Source: Acanthaster planci (Eukaryota; Echinodermata; Asteroidea; Valvatida; Acanthasteridae). From it: a DNA stretch of 64,000 nt. The notes under the pieces were generated by a model. It was given only the letters and a program-made list of their open reading frames with translations, made no database searches and was not told where the DNA came from. The stretch spans positions 45,196-109,195 of the forward strand of contig NW_019091516.1 in NCBI RefSeq assembly GCF_001949145.1. The letters run 5' to 3'. Shown here piece after piece: positions 34,501 to 45,200 of the stretch. Both the position numbers and the translations under genes were made by a program. Positions within the stretch are counted from its first letter, which is position 1; each line of letters starts with the position of its first letter.

Positions 34501-35656
34501 AGATTTTTGAGTTAGGCTTATAGGCTATACGCCTTGTTGATGCCGTGCCGAACTCAAATGATTTAATTTTTTAAAGTTCGGCATGGCAATAGCACGGCGT
34601 TTAGTCTTGGTCTCTGAATCAGAAGACTGTCAGGGCATACTGATTTAGCAGCGAATATTCAAGGGTTAATGGGTCGGATTAAACTGTAAAAGCTATATAC
34701 TCTGTGATATGCAGGCGGTAAAGGTAGCACATGGGAAGGTGGTATCCGAGTTCCAACTGTTGTGAAACTCCCTGGCGTCATCCCAGCGGGCACCGTGGTA
34801 TCTCAACCCACGCACCTACCGGACATCTTACCAACTGTGGCGCGAGTCACCGGAGTCACACTGCCCACTGACCGGCTCTACGATGGCCGAGACCTGATGC
34901 CACTGCTGATCTCCAACGACAGCAGTAAGGTTGTGCACGAATTCATGTTCCATTATTGCGGAAGCTTTATCACTGCTGTCAGATACACGCCAATAGGGGG
35001 TGAGTGAAAACGCGTTAAGTTAATAAAACTAATAGATTTGGCTATTCATTGCATAGTTCTCTTAGGCCAGTAGGCCTTTACCCAAACTCTCTCGTGGAAT
35101 GTGGTTACATTTACAGAAAAAAATTAATCTCAATGCATTACAACTGTAATGTACAACTTCTTTACTTCAGCTTGAAATGAATGTTTCAGTGCGTATTAGC
35201 ATGTCCCCTATAGCAATAACTGGTAAATACCTGTGACCACTTTGCTCAACCTCTTCCACAGGTGACATCACATACAAGCTTCACTTCACAACTAGCCGTC
35301 TCGTTCCAGGGATACACGGTGTCATGGGTTGCTTCCAGACTTACACGTGCGACTGTACAGGCAGTTTCACGGACCGCCACGACCCACCCCTAGTGTACAA
35401 CCTGACCATGGACCCCTCAGAGACCAGTCCACTAGACAGCAGTAATCCAAGAGTCCAAGGGGTTGTCGGCAAGGTCGGGGAAGCGGTAGCCAGGCACCGC
35501 AAGACGATTCCCCAACAGCAGTTGCATCAGTTTGGTATCCTGCAGTTGTTTCCCCGACCCTGGGACCGACCACGTTGTGGGAGCTTTCCTTTCTATTCAT
35601 GTACTGACCCGTACCTCGTACTCCTAAAAACCAGGAAGAAACAGGCTACGTGGTAA
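28578..35656 (+). CDS. Steryl-sulfatase-like membrane arylsulfatase, five exons
   Basis: Exons 28578-28878, 32834-32956, 33509-34198, 34715-34999 and 35262-35656 (stop TAA) join in frame to 597 residues; human steryl-sulfatase has 583. All introns are GT-AG and phase 1. A hydrophobic leader (about 15-33) precedes [17 protein letters not shown] with the metal-binding Asp pair D45/D46. C84 in [13 protein letters not shown] is the formylglycine Cys. GKWHLG (K143, H145), H296 in QAHTALF, D348/N349 in SDNGGHVEE and K374 before STWEGG complete the active site. Two hydrophobic helices (about 199-215 and 219-237) form the hairpin seen in the STS/ARSE subgroup, so ER or Golgi membrane attachment and hydrolysis of sulfate esters (steroid or aryl) are expected; the real substrate is unknown. 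An in-frame ATG also lies at 28530, but the one at 28578 puts the leader at the N-terminus. Intron 1 is 3.96 kb and full of repeats. A candidate AATAAA is at 36100. The donor of exon 2 (GTTGGT) is weak. Confidence 0.92.
29210..29345 (+). repeat. ATGGAATTCCATTRCTGCCA repeat family, copy 2
   Basis: ATGGAATTCCATTACTGCCA at 29210 followed by TTTTACTCATCGCATGTGTG and CG-rich GTCGCGTCGTGCCGTCACC. Lies in intron 1 of the plus-strand sulfatase, in sense orientation. Confidence 0.75.
30480..30585 (-). repeat. ATGGAATTCCATTRCTGCCA repeat family, copy 3
   Basis: On the minus strand: TTTATGGAATTCAATTACTG CCATTTTACGCGTCGCATCG then CGACGTACCGTCACATCGTT. Lies in the same intron as copy 2, inverted to it and about 1.2 kb away. 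Confidence 0.75.
30975..31190 (+). repeat. Dispersed repeat pairing with 11552-11640
   Basis: ATTCAAAAGCGAATGCGGCT ... CATTCAACATGATGTTGGGG ... ATATCAAAAGCCTTACTCG aligns with 11571-11640; the tail then becomes C-rich (GCCCCATCCAACCCCCC), as in copy 1 (CCCCATCCTCCCGCC). Inside intron 1 of the sulfatase. Confidence 0.7.
31191..32833. other. Remainder of sulfatase intron 1, nothing recognised
   Basis: Short frames on both strands without motifs. The acceptor at the end (TATCGATTGATAG) is only moderately pyrimidine-rich. Confidence 0.4.
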
Positions 35657-38154
35657 CTAATGCTACTCTAAGCTACAACTTCTTCTGAAGTTTTGCATGT
35701 GATAATCGGGTAGTTAAAAATATTGGCAAAATAACCCGAATAGTCCCGAATCCTCCTAAATTAATATTTTTTTGCACATACCTTTGGTGACGCCTGGTAA
35801 AATTTTGAATGACTTTGTCGTGTTGCTCTTCATCTTCTCTATATAATTCATTACTCCAAACAGCTGTTTCGCAAAATTTAATTAAATTTTTTGAAGTTGT
35901 CCAAATGCTCCTAAAAATACTGATAACGATTGTTTTGGTCGTTGAATGTGATGGAAACCCCCAAAAGTCACAAACTGTAGGAAAACGGGATGCTTAATAT
36001 AATCATCATACTCTTATCATACCTCCCCCAAGCAGGCAACCGGTTTCAAATTATTTTTTATACTAGAGGACATTTCTTTTCACACAGGATTTAAAAAACA
36101 ATAAAGAAGATATCCTTTATTCTTGAAAATGTTAGGGTGTTTGTTGTTGTTGTTGTTGTTGTTTTGTATTCTTGTTTGCATCCATGCGGTATGCAGAGTC
36201 GAGTTAACTTACACTGATCCTTATTTTACCTGCTTACGAAATTCTGGGATGGTTTTTATCTGGGCTCAAGGGCGAATGCAGTACCAACTCTTCGGGAAGG
36301 GGAGGAGCAAATTCGAGAATTTCTATTTGTAACTTTTTATGGCCTTTCTGACAGACTTTATACACGCAGTTGGGAGGAAAAGGAAATGAAACATGTGCTA
36401 AAATTCGGCAAAGTAGTGGTCACCTTTGCTTGTTTAAATGGCTACGCTAGCAAATGACTATACCAAAATCCATCTGCGGGGATCTCCTGCATTGTGTAAA
36501 TTTATACCTGAGAGATAAAATCAGGCTTCAGATTTTATTTTGTGATATGTTTCGTGTTAGCTGACTCTTACAAGTGAAAGATACAAGTGTTTGAAAAAGG
36601 TTACCATGTTACGAATTATTACGAATTGTCCTTTGTATAGTTTGATGAATTTTAATTTTGGCTCTTGGTCGACTGGTCGGCCATGATTTATACACATGTG
36701 CACGTTCATGTACAAGTACATGTTCATGTACTCCATCAACGCGGACAAATGATTCTCGTACAATATATTCGAAAATAACTTGAAAATTAACGGGTCTTAA
36801 TACACACGGCACTTTATTTCGTTTGTTTGGATAAACTGGAGAAGGTGTTTTAAAATGGAAAAGACCATGGACGTATCTTATTAATTTTTTAATCATTTTT
36901 CAGTATATTTGTTTCAAATTTTGTGCAACTGGGCTCATAATTAATACGGTGGTTTATTGTTGTCTAATCATTTCAATGTTGCGCGAGGTGATTAGCAGTT
37001 TGCCGGAGCAGATTAATTATCCGCACAGGCAAGATTGTTATCTTGCTTGGGTTTATCTTGAAATGGTGAAGCATGACACTACTCTTTCCAGGCAAACACT
37101 GATTCGCCCTTTTGAAATAGTTATCCGCCCGGGGCGAAATACTAATGCACCCGAGCGAATTAGAGGGCCAAAATACGCTTAGATAGATAATATGTAAATA
37201 AAAAAATACCTGGCCATGGAATTAAATGTGAAAAGTGGTGGAGTACACAAGGGTGGGGTGGGGCCACTGGGGAACACCCCCCCAAAAAAATCTATGAATC
37301 TCCATTGAGTTTATATAGCTATGCAACAGCAGCGTATTTTCTTGTTGCGCCCCCTTGAATGTGTCCACCCCTGCCCCCCCCGAACATTTAGCACAGTTAC
37401 ACCACGGAAAGCGGACGCGGGGAAGGGACACCATTATGGCACCAGAGCTGCATGCGTTTCCCGAACAGCGCCCCCAGTACACTAGACGGCGCTGTTCATA
37501 TCAACGCAGCTCCTTATCGATATGCAGAGAGCAGCGATGCAGTGACAGCGGCACCAGCTCCCGTCAAAAAAAATTGCTGATCACTTTTGAAAAATAGAAT
37601 CTGAAAGTAAAAGGTCACGCAGTGAGCTTCCGGAACCCTCGCGCAGCGGTCCGCCTATGGGGATTTTTCATGGGGTCGTCCTACCATTTGGAAGAATGAT
37701 TTCTAAGTGAAACCATGCAACACTCATGTCGGAATTTTCCCTTCGTTCTCGTCAAGTAATATTAAGGAAAAGTTACCTGGAGATCATGGGTACAAAACGA
37801 ATTTCATTGACGATCTTTCACTCATTTGTCTCCTTGTTCATGCATGTTTGTATTGGCCTCATGCATACGTGGAAACGAGACGGTTGCAACTCTGAGATTT
37901 ACTACCTTTACCATGCAGTCGCAGTGAGTTCAAGATTCAGTCCATTTGACCTGACGTACTTTGCTTTAAGTTTATTTCCTTTTATATGACAAAATCCTAA
38001 AGAGAATTTGGTCTGTTTTTATTTTGGCTACCGTGAAGTATGATTTCGTAACTGTTCATGTGCGTATCATGATACTGTGACGAGACCTTCAAGTTTGCAC
38101 TGTTCTTCACTGCCATATTTTCAATTTTCAGAAGTGACACTGTAACTGATAGAC
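35657..38154. other. No gene recognised downstream of the plus-strand sulfatase
   Basis: Holds the probable 3' UTR and AATAAA (36100-36105) of the sulfatase gene, a (TTG)n microsatellite at about 36140-36165, and a GC-rich patch at 37370-37570. No supported gene. Confidence 0.4.
36100..36105 (+). promoter_or_regulatory. Candidate polyadenylation signal AATAAA
   Basis: First canonical AATAAA downstream of the plus-strand sulfatase stop, 444 bases after it. Position only; transcript ends are not visible from the sequence. Confidence 0.35.
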
Positions 38155-38380
38155 TTGGGAACGTTCACTTTTGGAGAGTGAGTTTGTTTTTGGTGGATAA
38201 TTAAACATTTCATTGGTTAACCTACTAAAAATTGAAAAACAATTGAAACCTGAATGACCCCAAAATATTTTCGGTTGACTGCACCGGGACTGCGCTGCCG
38301 CCGAACCGTTGATTTTACATGTACGTTGTTTTCAATGGGACTGCGCCCCCCGTATTGGGGTAGTCCGGTAGACTCGCCAC
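38155..38380 (+). repeat. Dispersed repeat pairing with 25655-25870, copy 2
   Basis: Same order of blocks as copy 1: AACGTTCACTTTTGG, GAGTTTGTTTTTGGTGGATA ATTAAACATTTCATTGG, then the GTTGATTTTACATG and TTTTCAATGGGACTG blocks. Ends in CG-rich sequence before 38400. Confidence 0.65.
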
Positions 38381-38602
38381 AAGTCTGGGGTTAATTCAAC
38401 TCGTAAACCCGGCGCCATATGTGTACACAAGATTACGAAATTTTCAACATGTATAAGTCCCATTTACACTCTGGTTGTTTTTAAACCACTCACAAAGTCA
38501 CTGTGCTTTCATATGTTACTTATATCGCCCATTTTTTGTACTACTCGAGGAGATATTACTATGCAATCTTCTTGTATAATAAAATTCCCGATACGATCAG
38601 CT

Positions 38603-38675
38603 GATTCCGTAGTGTAGTGGTTATCACGTCCGCCTAACACGCGGAAGGTCCCCGGTTCAAGCCCGGGCGGAATCA
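38603..38675 (+). tRNA. tRNA-Val (anticodon AAC)
   Basis: Complete 73-nt cloverleaf: acceptor GATTCCG/CGGAATC (7 of 7 pairs), D stem GTG/CAC, anticodon stem TCCGC/GCGGA with loop CTAACAC (anticodon AAC at 38636-38638), T stem CCCGG/CCGGG, discriminator A. Box A (TAGTGTAGTGG) and box B (GGTTCAAGCCC) are in place, and a TTTT pol III terminator follows at 38680. No CCA is encoded and there is no intron. The sequence reads like animal tRNA-Val; the gene looks functional. Confidence 0.96.
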
Positions 38676-39491
38676 ATCCTTTTGCGTTTTTCCACGGTTT
38701 TGTTTCCCTTAACCAAACCAAACGGTGCATGTTCGTAATTTTTGCTTTTTTAAATATTTTTTTTTTTTACTTCCACATCTAAATTTTCAAAACATCGAAG
38801 CCTCGGTCTTACAATTGGCGCCACAAAAATGTGATCAACATCGTGGAGCCACTGCATGGGAGTGAGAAATAGACATTTTCACTGATAAAATAATTGTACA
38901 TGCATGCGCACAAATGGCCTTGGCCGCACATGTACGGAGTTGTTTATATTCCTCCATGGTTTACATGCGCACTCACCACATTACTATGAATTTCGAGGCA
39001 GGAGACGTCAGACATTGTTCCAACACTTCTTTCCGCGGATGGAGACCATATCATTCATTTTTAACAAAACGCAAACAAATAAAGTTCACGCAGATTAACC
39101 TGTTACCAGTATAACTAGGGGTAATTCCACAAATTAGGGTCTGTTTTTTTCGTGTCCGTCACATCCGATATATGATTTTGTAAGTTCAGAACACATTTTC
39201 TAATTTCCAAGAGTGACGAATTAATGCAAATTACCTGCCAAACAAACAGTATGTAATCTATATGTATATATTTAATAGATTGAAATCAATTCCGATGATA
39301 TTTACATGTCACATAACAAACGTCAGATTTAACAGGGACACAAAAAAATTAATGTTGCTCTTTTGGACCCGTAATTTTGTGGAATTACATTCTCTTTCTG
39401 CCATCAGCCTACATGCAATTTGAATACACAGGAAGTAATTCCACAAACATTTGGATTGAGAAAGACAGACACTCCACACTCGATTTCAGCT

Positions 39492-39547
39492 GATTCCCTA
39501 AATTGTAGTGGTCATCACATCCACCCGTTCAAACCCGGGAGAATTCA
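39492..39547 (+). pseudogene. tRNA-Val pseudogene lacking the anticodon arm
   Basis: GATTCCC..AATTGTAGTGG keeps the 5' acceptor and box A, then the sequence jumps from ATCCACC to GTTCAAACCCGGGAGAATTC, the T arm and 3' acceptor. The anticodon loop, half its stem and the variable region are gone, leaving about 56 nt. Upstream, CAGCTGATTCC is shared with the intact gene 0.89 kb away, so the duplicate carried 5' flank with it. Confidence 0.85.
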
Positions 39548-40002
39548 AAATGTTTAGACTACATTTTGTTCGTTGGAACTAGAGTTAAACACAAAACGCA
39601 GCAAACTGTTTGCTGGCTTTAGTATACCAATCGAAAAAGTTACATGGTGCAATTTCAACAAGGATGGAAGCGACTCGGAGGGACACAACAACGCCCCCCT
39701 CCTACTTAAACGGAAAGTCATGGAACATTGCAAGAACCTCAAAATGACAATGCACCCGCTGATTTTTCAAACTATTCATTCATTGTGACGTCTGGGGTTG
39801 AACATGAAAGATGTGGTATTGTTATGCCGCAACTATGGCCCCGGCCCCAATGAGGCTACTTATAATTGGACTGGTCCCAACTAGCAAAGGATGCTCCTTT
39901 TGGTAACAACTTGAACTGCGCATCGCTGGTTCATGCGAACGAGTATAAAACGCAAGCGTTACAGTTGCATCGTTAACAACAAATGAAAACTCCCCATCAT
40001 TT

Positions 40003-40120
40003 AGCCTGGATACGAGACCCAATGATTCTGACTAGTCTACGAATCAAGGGTCCGGTAACACCCAATGTCCACGTGACCAAGACTGGAGGAATTCCTCCAG
40101 TTTTCCGAAAAAAGCCGAAA
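40003..40120 (+). repeat. Dispersed repeat, copy 2 (pairs with 4575-4710)
   Basis: CCTGGATACGAGACCCAATG ... ATCAAGGGTCCGGTAACACC CAATGTCCACGTGACCAA is the counterpart of the 4.58 kb copy. It lies about 200 bp upstream of the second RecQ fragment, whereas copy 1 lies downstream of the first. Confidence 0.7.
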
Positions 40121-40309
40121 TATTCCGAAGTCGCCCCGCCTATATTCGCCATGTTCAGATGGTACAGTCGATGTTCAGTTATTCAAGGCTGGTTAGGTAG
40201 GCTAGCTGTTGAACATAAACCCCCGTATCCTGATGGCAAATTGTTGATCGTACAACATTTGACTTTATACACTGAAATCGAAGGCCGCCTTGGCCGAAAT
40301 GCAGAACTT

Positions 40310-40430
40310 AACTTTCTTCGACCAATGAAGGCATGCAATGCCTGAAACTCTCTGCTCTCAGTGGGTCTCCACTTGCAGCATTGCCTACTGGATATGGGAA
40401 AGGCCTCATTTTTGAGATGTTGCCACTGAT
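40310..40430 (+). pseudogene. Second RecQ-type helicase fragment
   Basis: FLRPMKACNA followed, after a one-base frame change, by QCLKLSALSGSPLAALPTGYGKGLIFEMLPL. This is the motif 0 / Walker A region of a RecQ-type helicase, with GYGKG where GYGKS/T is expected, so the nucleotide-binding Ser is lost. Nothing after Walker A is recognisable. It is a different subfamily copy from the one at 2.9 kb (FPTGYGKSVIFQ there, LPTGYGKGLIFE here). Confidence 0.7.
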
Positions 40431-40804
40431 AATAATTACAATAATAAGGAACATTTATATTGCGCAGATACTATACAAATATACTCAACTGCGCATAACA
40501 ATACCCATCACTAGCAGAAATGAAAATCAGGTGTTGGAAAAAGCTTCATGAAAGAGATGAGTTTTTAGATTAATCTTGAATGTGTGGACAGATTTAGCAT
40601 TTCTTACATGAAAGGGCCGGTTGTTCCAACGCCAAGGAGCAGCACAAATATATGCACGGTCTCCAAAAGTTCAAGTTCTACCATAGGAATGACTAAGGAT
40701 CATCCTGTCCTGTGAGCTACGAAGACTGTACATAAAGACTGGGATTTAGGTATTAGTAATTCTGAGATATAACCTGGTGCAAAGCCTTAAATGGTATCAA
40801 AAGT

Positions 40805-40942
40805 ACACTCTAAAAACACCCAGGTCAGATTGACCCAGAATTGGGTCCCTTCGGTGAAACCCTTTTCCGGGTCATATTATGACCTAGAAAGGGTCAAATA
40901 TGACCCAAAAGGGGGTCATGTTTTGACCCAGACAAACTAATA
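40805..40942. repeat. GGGTCA-rich MITE-like repeat
   Basis: Starts ACACTCTAAAAACACCCAGG and contains repeated and inverted GGTCA words: AGGTCAGATTGACCC (40822-40836), GGGTCATATTATGACC, GGGTCAAATATGACCC and GGGTCATGTTTTGACCC (40915-40931). CACTCTAAAAA ends with GGGTCA/TGACCC inverted words are a common look for non-autonomous elements in marine invertebrates. The right terminus (a TTTTTAGAGTG) is missing, so the copy is probably truncated. Confidence 0.65.
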
Positions 40943-42595
40943 CTTTTGCTTGACAGAGGTGGTTTATTGCAATTGAGCAGGCACATGACTGGAAAATGAT
41001 CTGAAACAAGAATTTAATGAATTTAAAAACATCTGGGTTCTCAACCTGTGACCCCTGACCCTTGCGTCGTGATCTATTTATATCCGTGGATGATGTCTGA
41101 CCTAAGATTTTTATCAAGAGTCGCCAGAGAATCTTTGGGCAGGGAACCAGACTACCCATCAATATGGCTCTGTGCAACTGATGAGGGAGTACAGGTGCTT
41201 CTGCTGGGGCCGGATAGTTGGGACCACAGACATATAAACGCATAGACCGCCAGGTCCTATTCAAAACTACAAGAGATTTTTCGCGATCTGCGCGGCGCCC
41301 GACTAAAATCAAAACTATGGGCAAATTCACCCCTAGCTCGGTATCCGCCCCGAGCTGAAGTGCACCCCCAATCGGCGAAAGAAAGACAGGTGGCTACAAG
41401 CAGGTTCTTGGCACGGACGTACATAAAAAAAAAATCCTAGACTTGCAACGCCTTTGTATGAAAAAAAAAGCCAACCAGCGGCCATTTTACCGAGCCGAAT
41501 ACAAAAGCGTGAGTTGGCTCCCTTATAATATAATGGAGAGCAATGTGAGTACCCTCAAAAACACGCTTTTTTGTTCCGCTGGGAGCGGATAGGGAATTTA
41601 CGCGCAGTTGAAGAATTCCAGCCCCAAAATTCCATGAAGCCGATTTTCGATTGTGAAAAAAATCCTCTATTTACTTGATCTAGCCCATGTAGATTTATGC
41701 ATTTGGAACCGTTTTAAAAGAAGAGACAGTAGTGCCAAAGAGCAAAAGGTGTACGTATTTTGGGAGCATTATGTAAACAAATACAGGCAGTATGAGTGCG
41801 TTGTCCGTATTGCGCATGAACACGCTCCCACTTTATTGCGCCCATTGTTTGCCTATGCTTTTCAAAATCACGGTTACACGCTCAAGACTGGTGGTCTAGC
41901 GTTTATAATGTCTGTGGTTGGGACTGAGACCATAGTTGGGGCATAACAATATCACCAATCACCATAGTCCCATAGTCGACATGCCCCATCATCAGTTCTT
42001 TTCAGTGATGCAGTAGTGCACTCAGGTTTGGAGTCTGGGGAAAAACTGAGATTTATTTTCTCTGAAACGATTTTCCACATCAGGAAAGTGTCAGCATCGT
42101 TTTAAAGTGTTCTTTCAAATCTTAAAAATGGCGATAATTTTGTCCCTCCTCCCTGAATATATGCCGGTGAAATCTGCTCCATGTACGGGAAGAGATTGGA
42201 AAAAAGTACGGAACAATTTTCTTGCAGCGACGAGATCATTTTGACTATATAGTATATGGGAGTCTCTGGGTCTAGGGTCACCACTCACTCGAACGTGAGT
42301 CGTCTGGGCAATTCACAAATAATCGATCGATAGTGTATTGATATGATGTATGATTATTTTCTGAAAGGCAGGGACTATTGATCACCTTTGGCAGGAATTG
42401 AGGGCAAAAAAATAATGAGCACAATGGCATGTGCTACAGCACATGTTACATGTTTGTGTACACTATAAATGGACCAAATCTGGGATAATGATAATGGAGT
42501 GTATGGGGAGTGATTTTATGAAATAAAACTAGCCAGGGAAATTAACCAAAAAGTCACCCTGAGATATAAGAATACAGGGGCATCCCAGGAAGACA
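40943..42595. other. No gene recognised upstream of the coiled-coil exons
   Basis: Chance frames at 40884-41330 and 41653-41946. GATATAAGAA lies about 30 bases upstream of the 42596 ATG, but nothing proves it is a TATA element. Confidence 0.35.
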
Positions 42596-43018
42596 ATGGC
42601 CTCCAGATACTGGCATCTCCTGTTGTCCCTATTGTCATTGACAATCGTCCTTCAGAACTGCTTCGTGAATGTCGACTTGACGCGTCAGAGCACCCAGTGC
42701 CTCGACAGACTCCGAGAGGCCGGGGAATCAGGAGAGGGGCTTCGAGAACGACTCCGAAACGCGACTGAAGACCTAGTGAAACGGCAACAGGTCACTGATG
42801 AAGAAATCCAAACGGCAAGAGGAAAGCTGTTCAAACTTCTGAAGGAGCTACACGGGGAAAGAGATCATCTGAAATTTGTTACGAGGCTAATGGAGCAAGC
42901 TTTAGAAAAGAAACGACTCGAGAGAGAAGAGAAAAAGGATAATACTACTAAAAATGCGAAATTACTTGCGGAAAAAGAAAGACTAGTGCGGGACTTAAAG
43001 GAAGTTAAACGCCTGCTT
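42596..43018 (+). CDS. First exon of a membrane-anchored coiled-coil protein, copy 1
   Basis: ATG at 42596 opens 141 codons ending at a perfect donor (GTAAGT at 43019), phase 0. A hydrophobic segment (about residues 7-24, WHLLLSLLSLTIVLQNCF) is followed by VNVDLTRQSTQCLDRLREAG and a long charged helix with heptad-like Leu spacing; N55 in RNATED is a possible N-glycosylation site. With only five residues before the hydrophobic run it could be a signal anchor of a type II Golgi/ER protein or a cleaved signal. The family is not recognised. It is clearly paralogous to the exon at 45201. No matching second exon was found before 45.2 kb, so it may be a broken copy, or an alternative first exon splicing to 46081. 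Confidence 0.72.
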
Positions 43019-45200
43019 GTAAGTTTCTTAGTTCCGTCTGTTTGCAGTTGTTATTATTGTGTTATTGCTGGTTGGTGTGGTGTTGTTGAGTTCTTATTTT
43101 TTCGGGGGAGGGGGTGGCGTACGGTGCCGAACTCCAACACGTGTTATGGACGCATATTATACAGCGTGACACTGATTAGGAAGGTGATTTATAATGCATG
43201 CAAATTATTGTTAACTCCATCTGCAGAAACGTGATTGGTTTGCGTAAAAATTGTACGATACTGTTACAACTGACGTACTGCGACCCTTACATTAATTTTG
43301 TATCCTTATGGGAACTTGCCTTTGTTCTCATAGCGTAAAAATTTAGAGCATGAAGCACAGATTTGTAATTGCTTCCATTTGGTCCTGAAACAGTTTGTTT
43401 AGCTGTAATTGCGACCGAATGTCCCTTAGGCCTATATAAAACATTTCAATTTGTGACAGATAAGTAGAAATTCCTTATTTTGAATAAATTCCAACTATCA
43501 GTTTCGTGAAACTCTTATGGGGTACTTTCCATTGTTCTGGTACCCCACAAGTCACCATAAACACACGCCTCTAAACTGAGGGCGTTAGGGACGGGTGGGA
43601 TAAGGGGGAGCTGGCTCCCACTCTTGGAAAAGATGGCCCGGGAAAGGGAAAGAAAAGAAAAGAGTGAGATGAAATGGGGTGAAAATCACAAATAAGCTAC
43701 AAAAAATATCGAAATTGAACCCCTTCAACTAGAATGGTTCAGCAGTTTGTTGCTTAGGGGTCCTTTTTCACCGGACTGTGACCCCCCTCCCCGGAAAAAG
43801 TGTTTTTGCATATTTTGTTTGAGCAAAATCAAGTTCAAGCAAAAAGCAAAAGTATTCACAATGTACTATAAAGTTAAAGCGTTTAAAATAAATAAACGCT
43901 TGAATTTGTATGAGTAAAATTGTTTCTGTATAGTGTTTAGCATCTGCTGTTACGTGCTGATGGTTCGCTGCATAGTCAAAATGCACTGCACATATGCACA
44001 TAAGCATGTAAAGACTGCTGCAGACGAGAGCTGTCTACTAGGCAAAAAGGTCATCCTTGGCCGTTTGCTCATGCAACATTTCACCATATCCAGTCAATTT
44101 TTCCTGCGTTTTCTGCCTCGAAAGGCCGAGGCAGATACTTACCCATTCAGGTTTTTGTGAAACAGCTTTGCTCACAAGGCAGACAGAAACACTGAAAAGG
44201 TTGCCCTAACCCAGTCTTGAAAAATGACAAGCAAATACATGTACTCTAAATTACAAGAACCTATTCATAAAAACGAAGCAAAATGGTATCAGTCAAGTTA
44301 AAGCTCGAAAAGTGAACAAATTGATTAGTTTATTTATTAATAAATGAACAAATAAAGAACTTTAAACGCAGTGGCTCTTGTTACGGAAGTTTAGACAGGG
44401 TTCTGTCCAAACCAGTCAATAAGGAATGGATCTCGGACTTCATTTTCCTTTGAAAACTAAATCCTTCAGGGGTATGAATCTACAAAAAAGAAACGACAAT
44501 CATATATTGAACGTAAACATTCGATCTGATTGAGGAAATAAAGAAAATAAATAGGAGCGGTAAATGGAAAAAAATCTCCCGTCACGGATTTGCTGCTAGC
44601 TCGACGTGATCGCAGAACAGCGTGCGTACTGATTAAACTCGTAGAATCCCAATGACACAACAGTAAAACTGAAACGTTAGATATATAGATTGGGAATGAT
44701 AATTGTTCAAAGTCGTATCTTCATTTGGAAGTCGCATTACGGTTACCGTAACTATAGCCACTTCGAAAAACTGGGTTTCGTTTTCGGCGAATGCCTTTTC
44801 ACTGTAGGTATTTGCTTCGCTGTTATCCACACAAGAGTAAACGCTTAAAGTAGGCCCTGTATGGTTAACCCAAATGCTGGGTTTTATTCAGACGATCCGT
44901 TAATGTATATGTACTTCACTCTGCACTTGGGCTATTTCAGTCTGGGAGGCAGTAGGCCTATACCGATTTCTTATTGATTACTCTATTACTCGGACAGCTG
45001 TACTTGCGCACTTTGTCCACACGTGTACGAGTGTGGGCACGCCTAGGCATGCATCGATCCGTATCGGGTTTTTTGTAGCGCACGCCTACAAGCCGTGCAA
45101 TCCGAGTTGATACAATACCGAGATTAAGTTTGTCATCGCCATAATTAGTGCAAAACCTTTGCTTGTCGTAAAGCAAGACACAGCTATCAACATCGAGAAG
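43019..45200. other. Interval between the two paralogous first exons; nothing recognised
   Basis: Searched by eye for a second exon resembling RIVQEKGN, without success. 43570-43680 is purine-rich. Other frames are short. Confidence 0.4.

Noticed and set aside
36123-36332. Apparent signal peptide with a run of Leu followed by a short secreted-like protein
   Set aside because: The Leu run is a (TTG)n microsatellite; the remainder shows no conserved motif.
38509-38730. 73-codon minus-strand frame
   Set aside because: It is the reverse strand of the tRNA-Val gene and flank.
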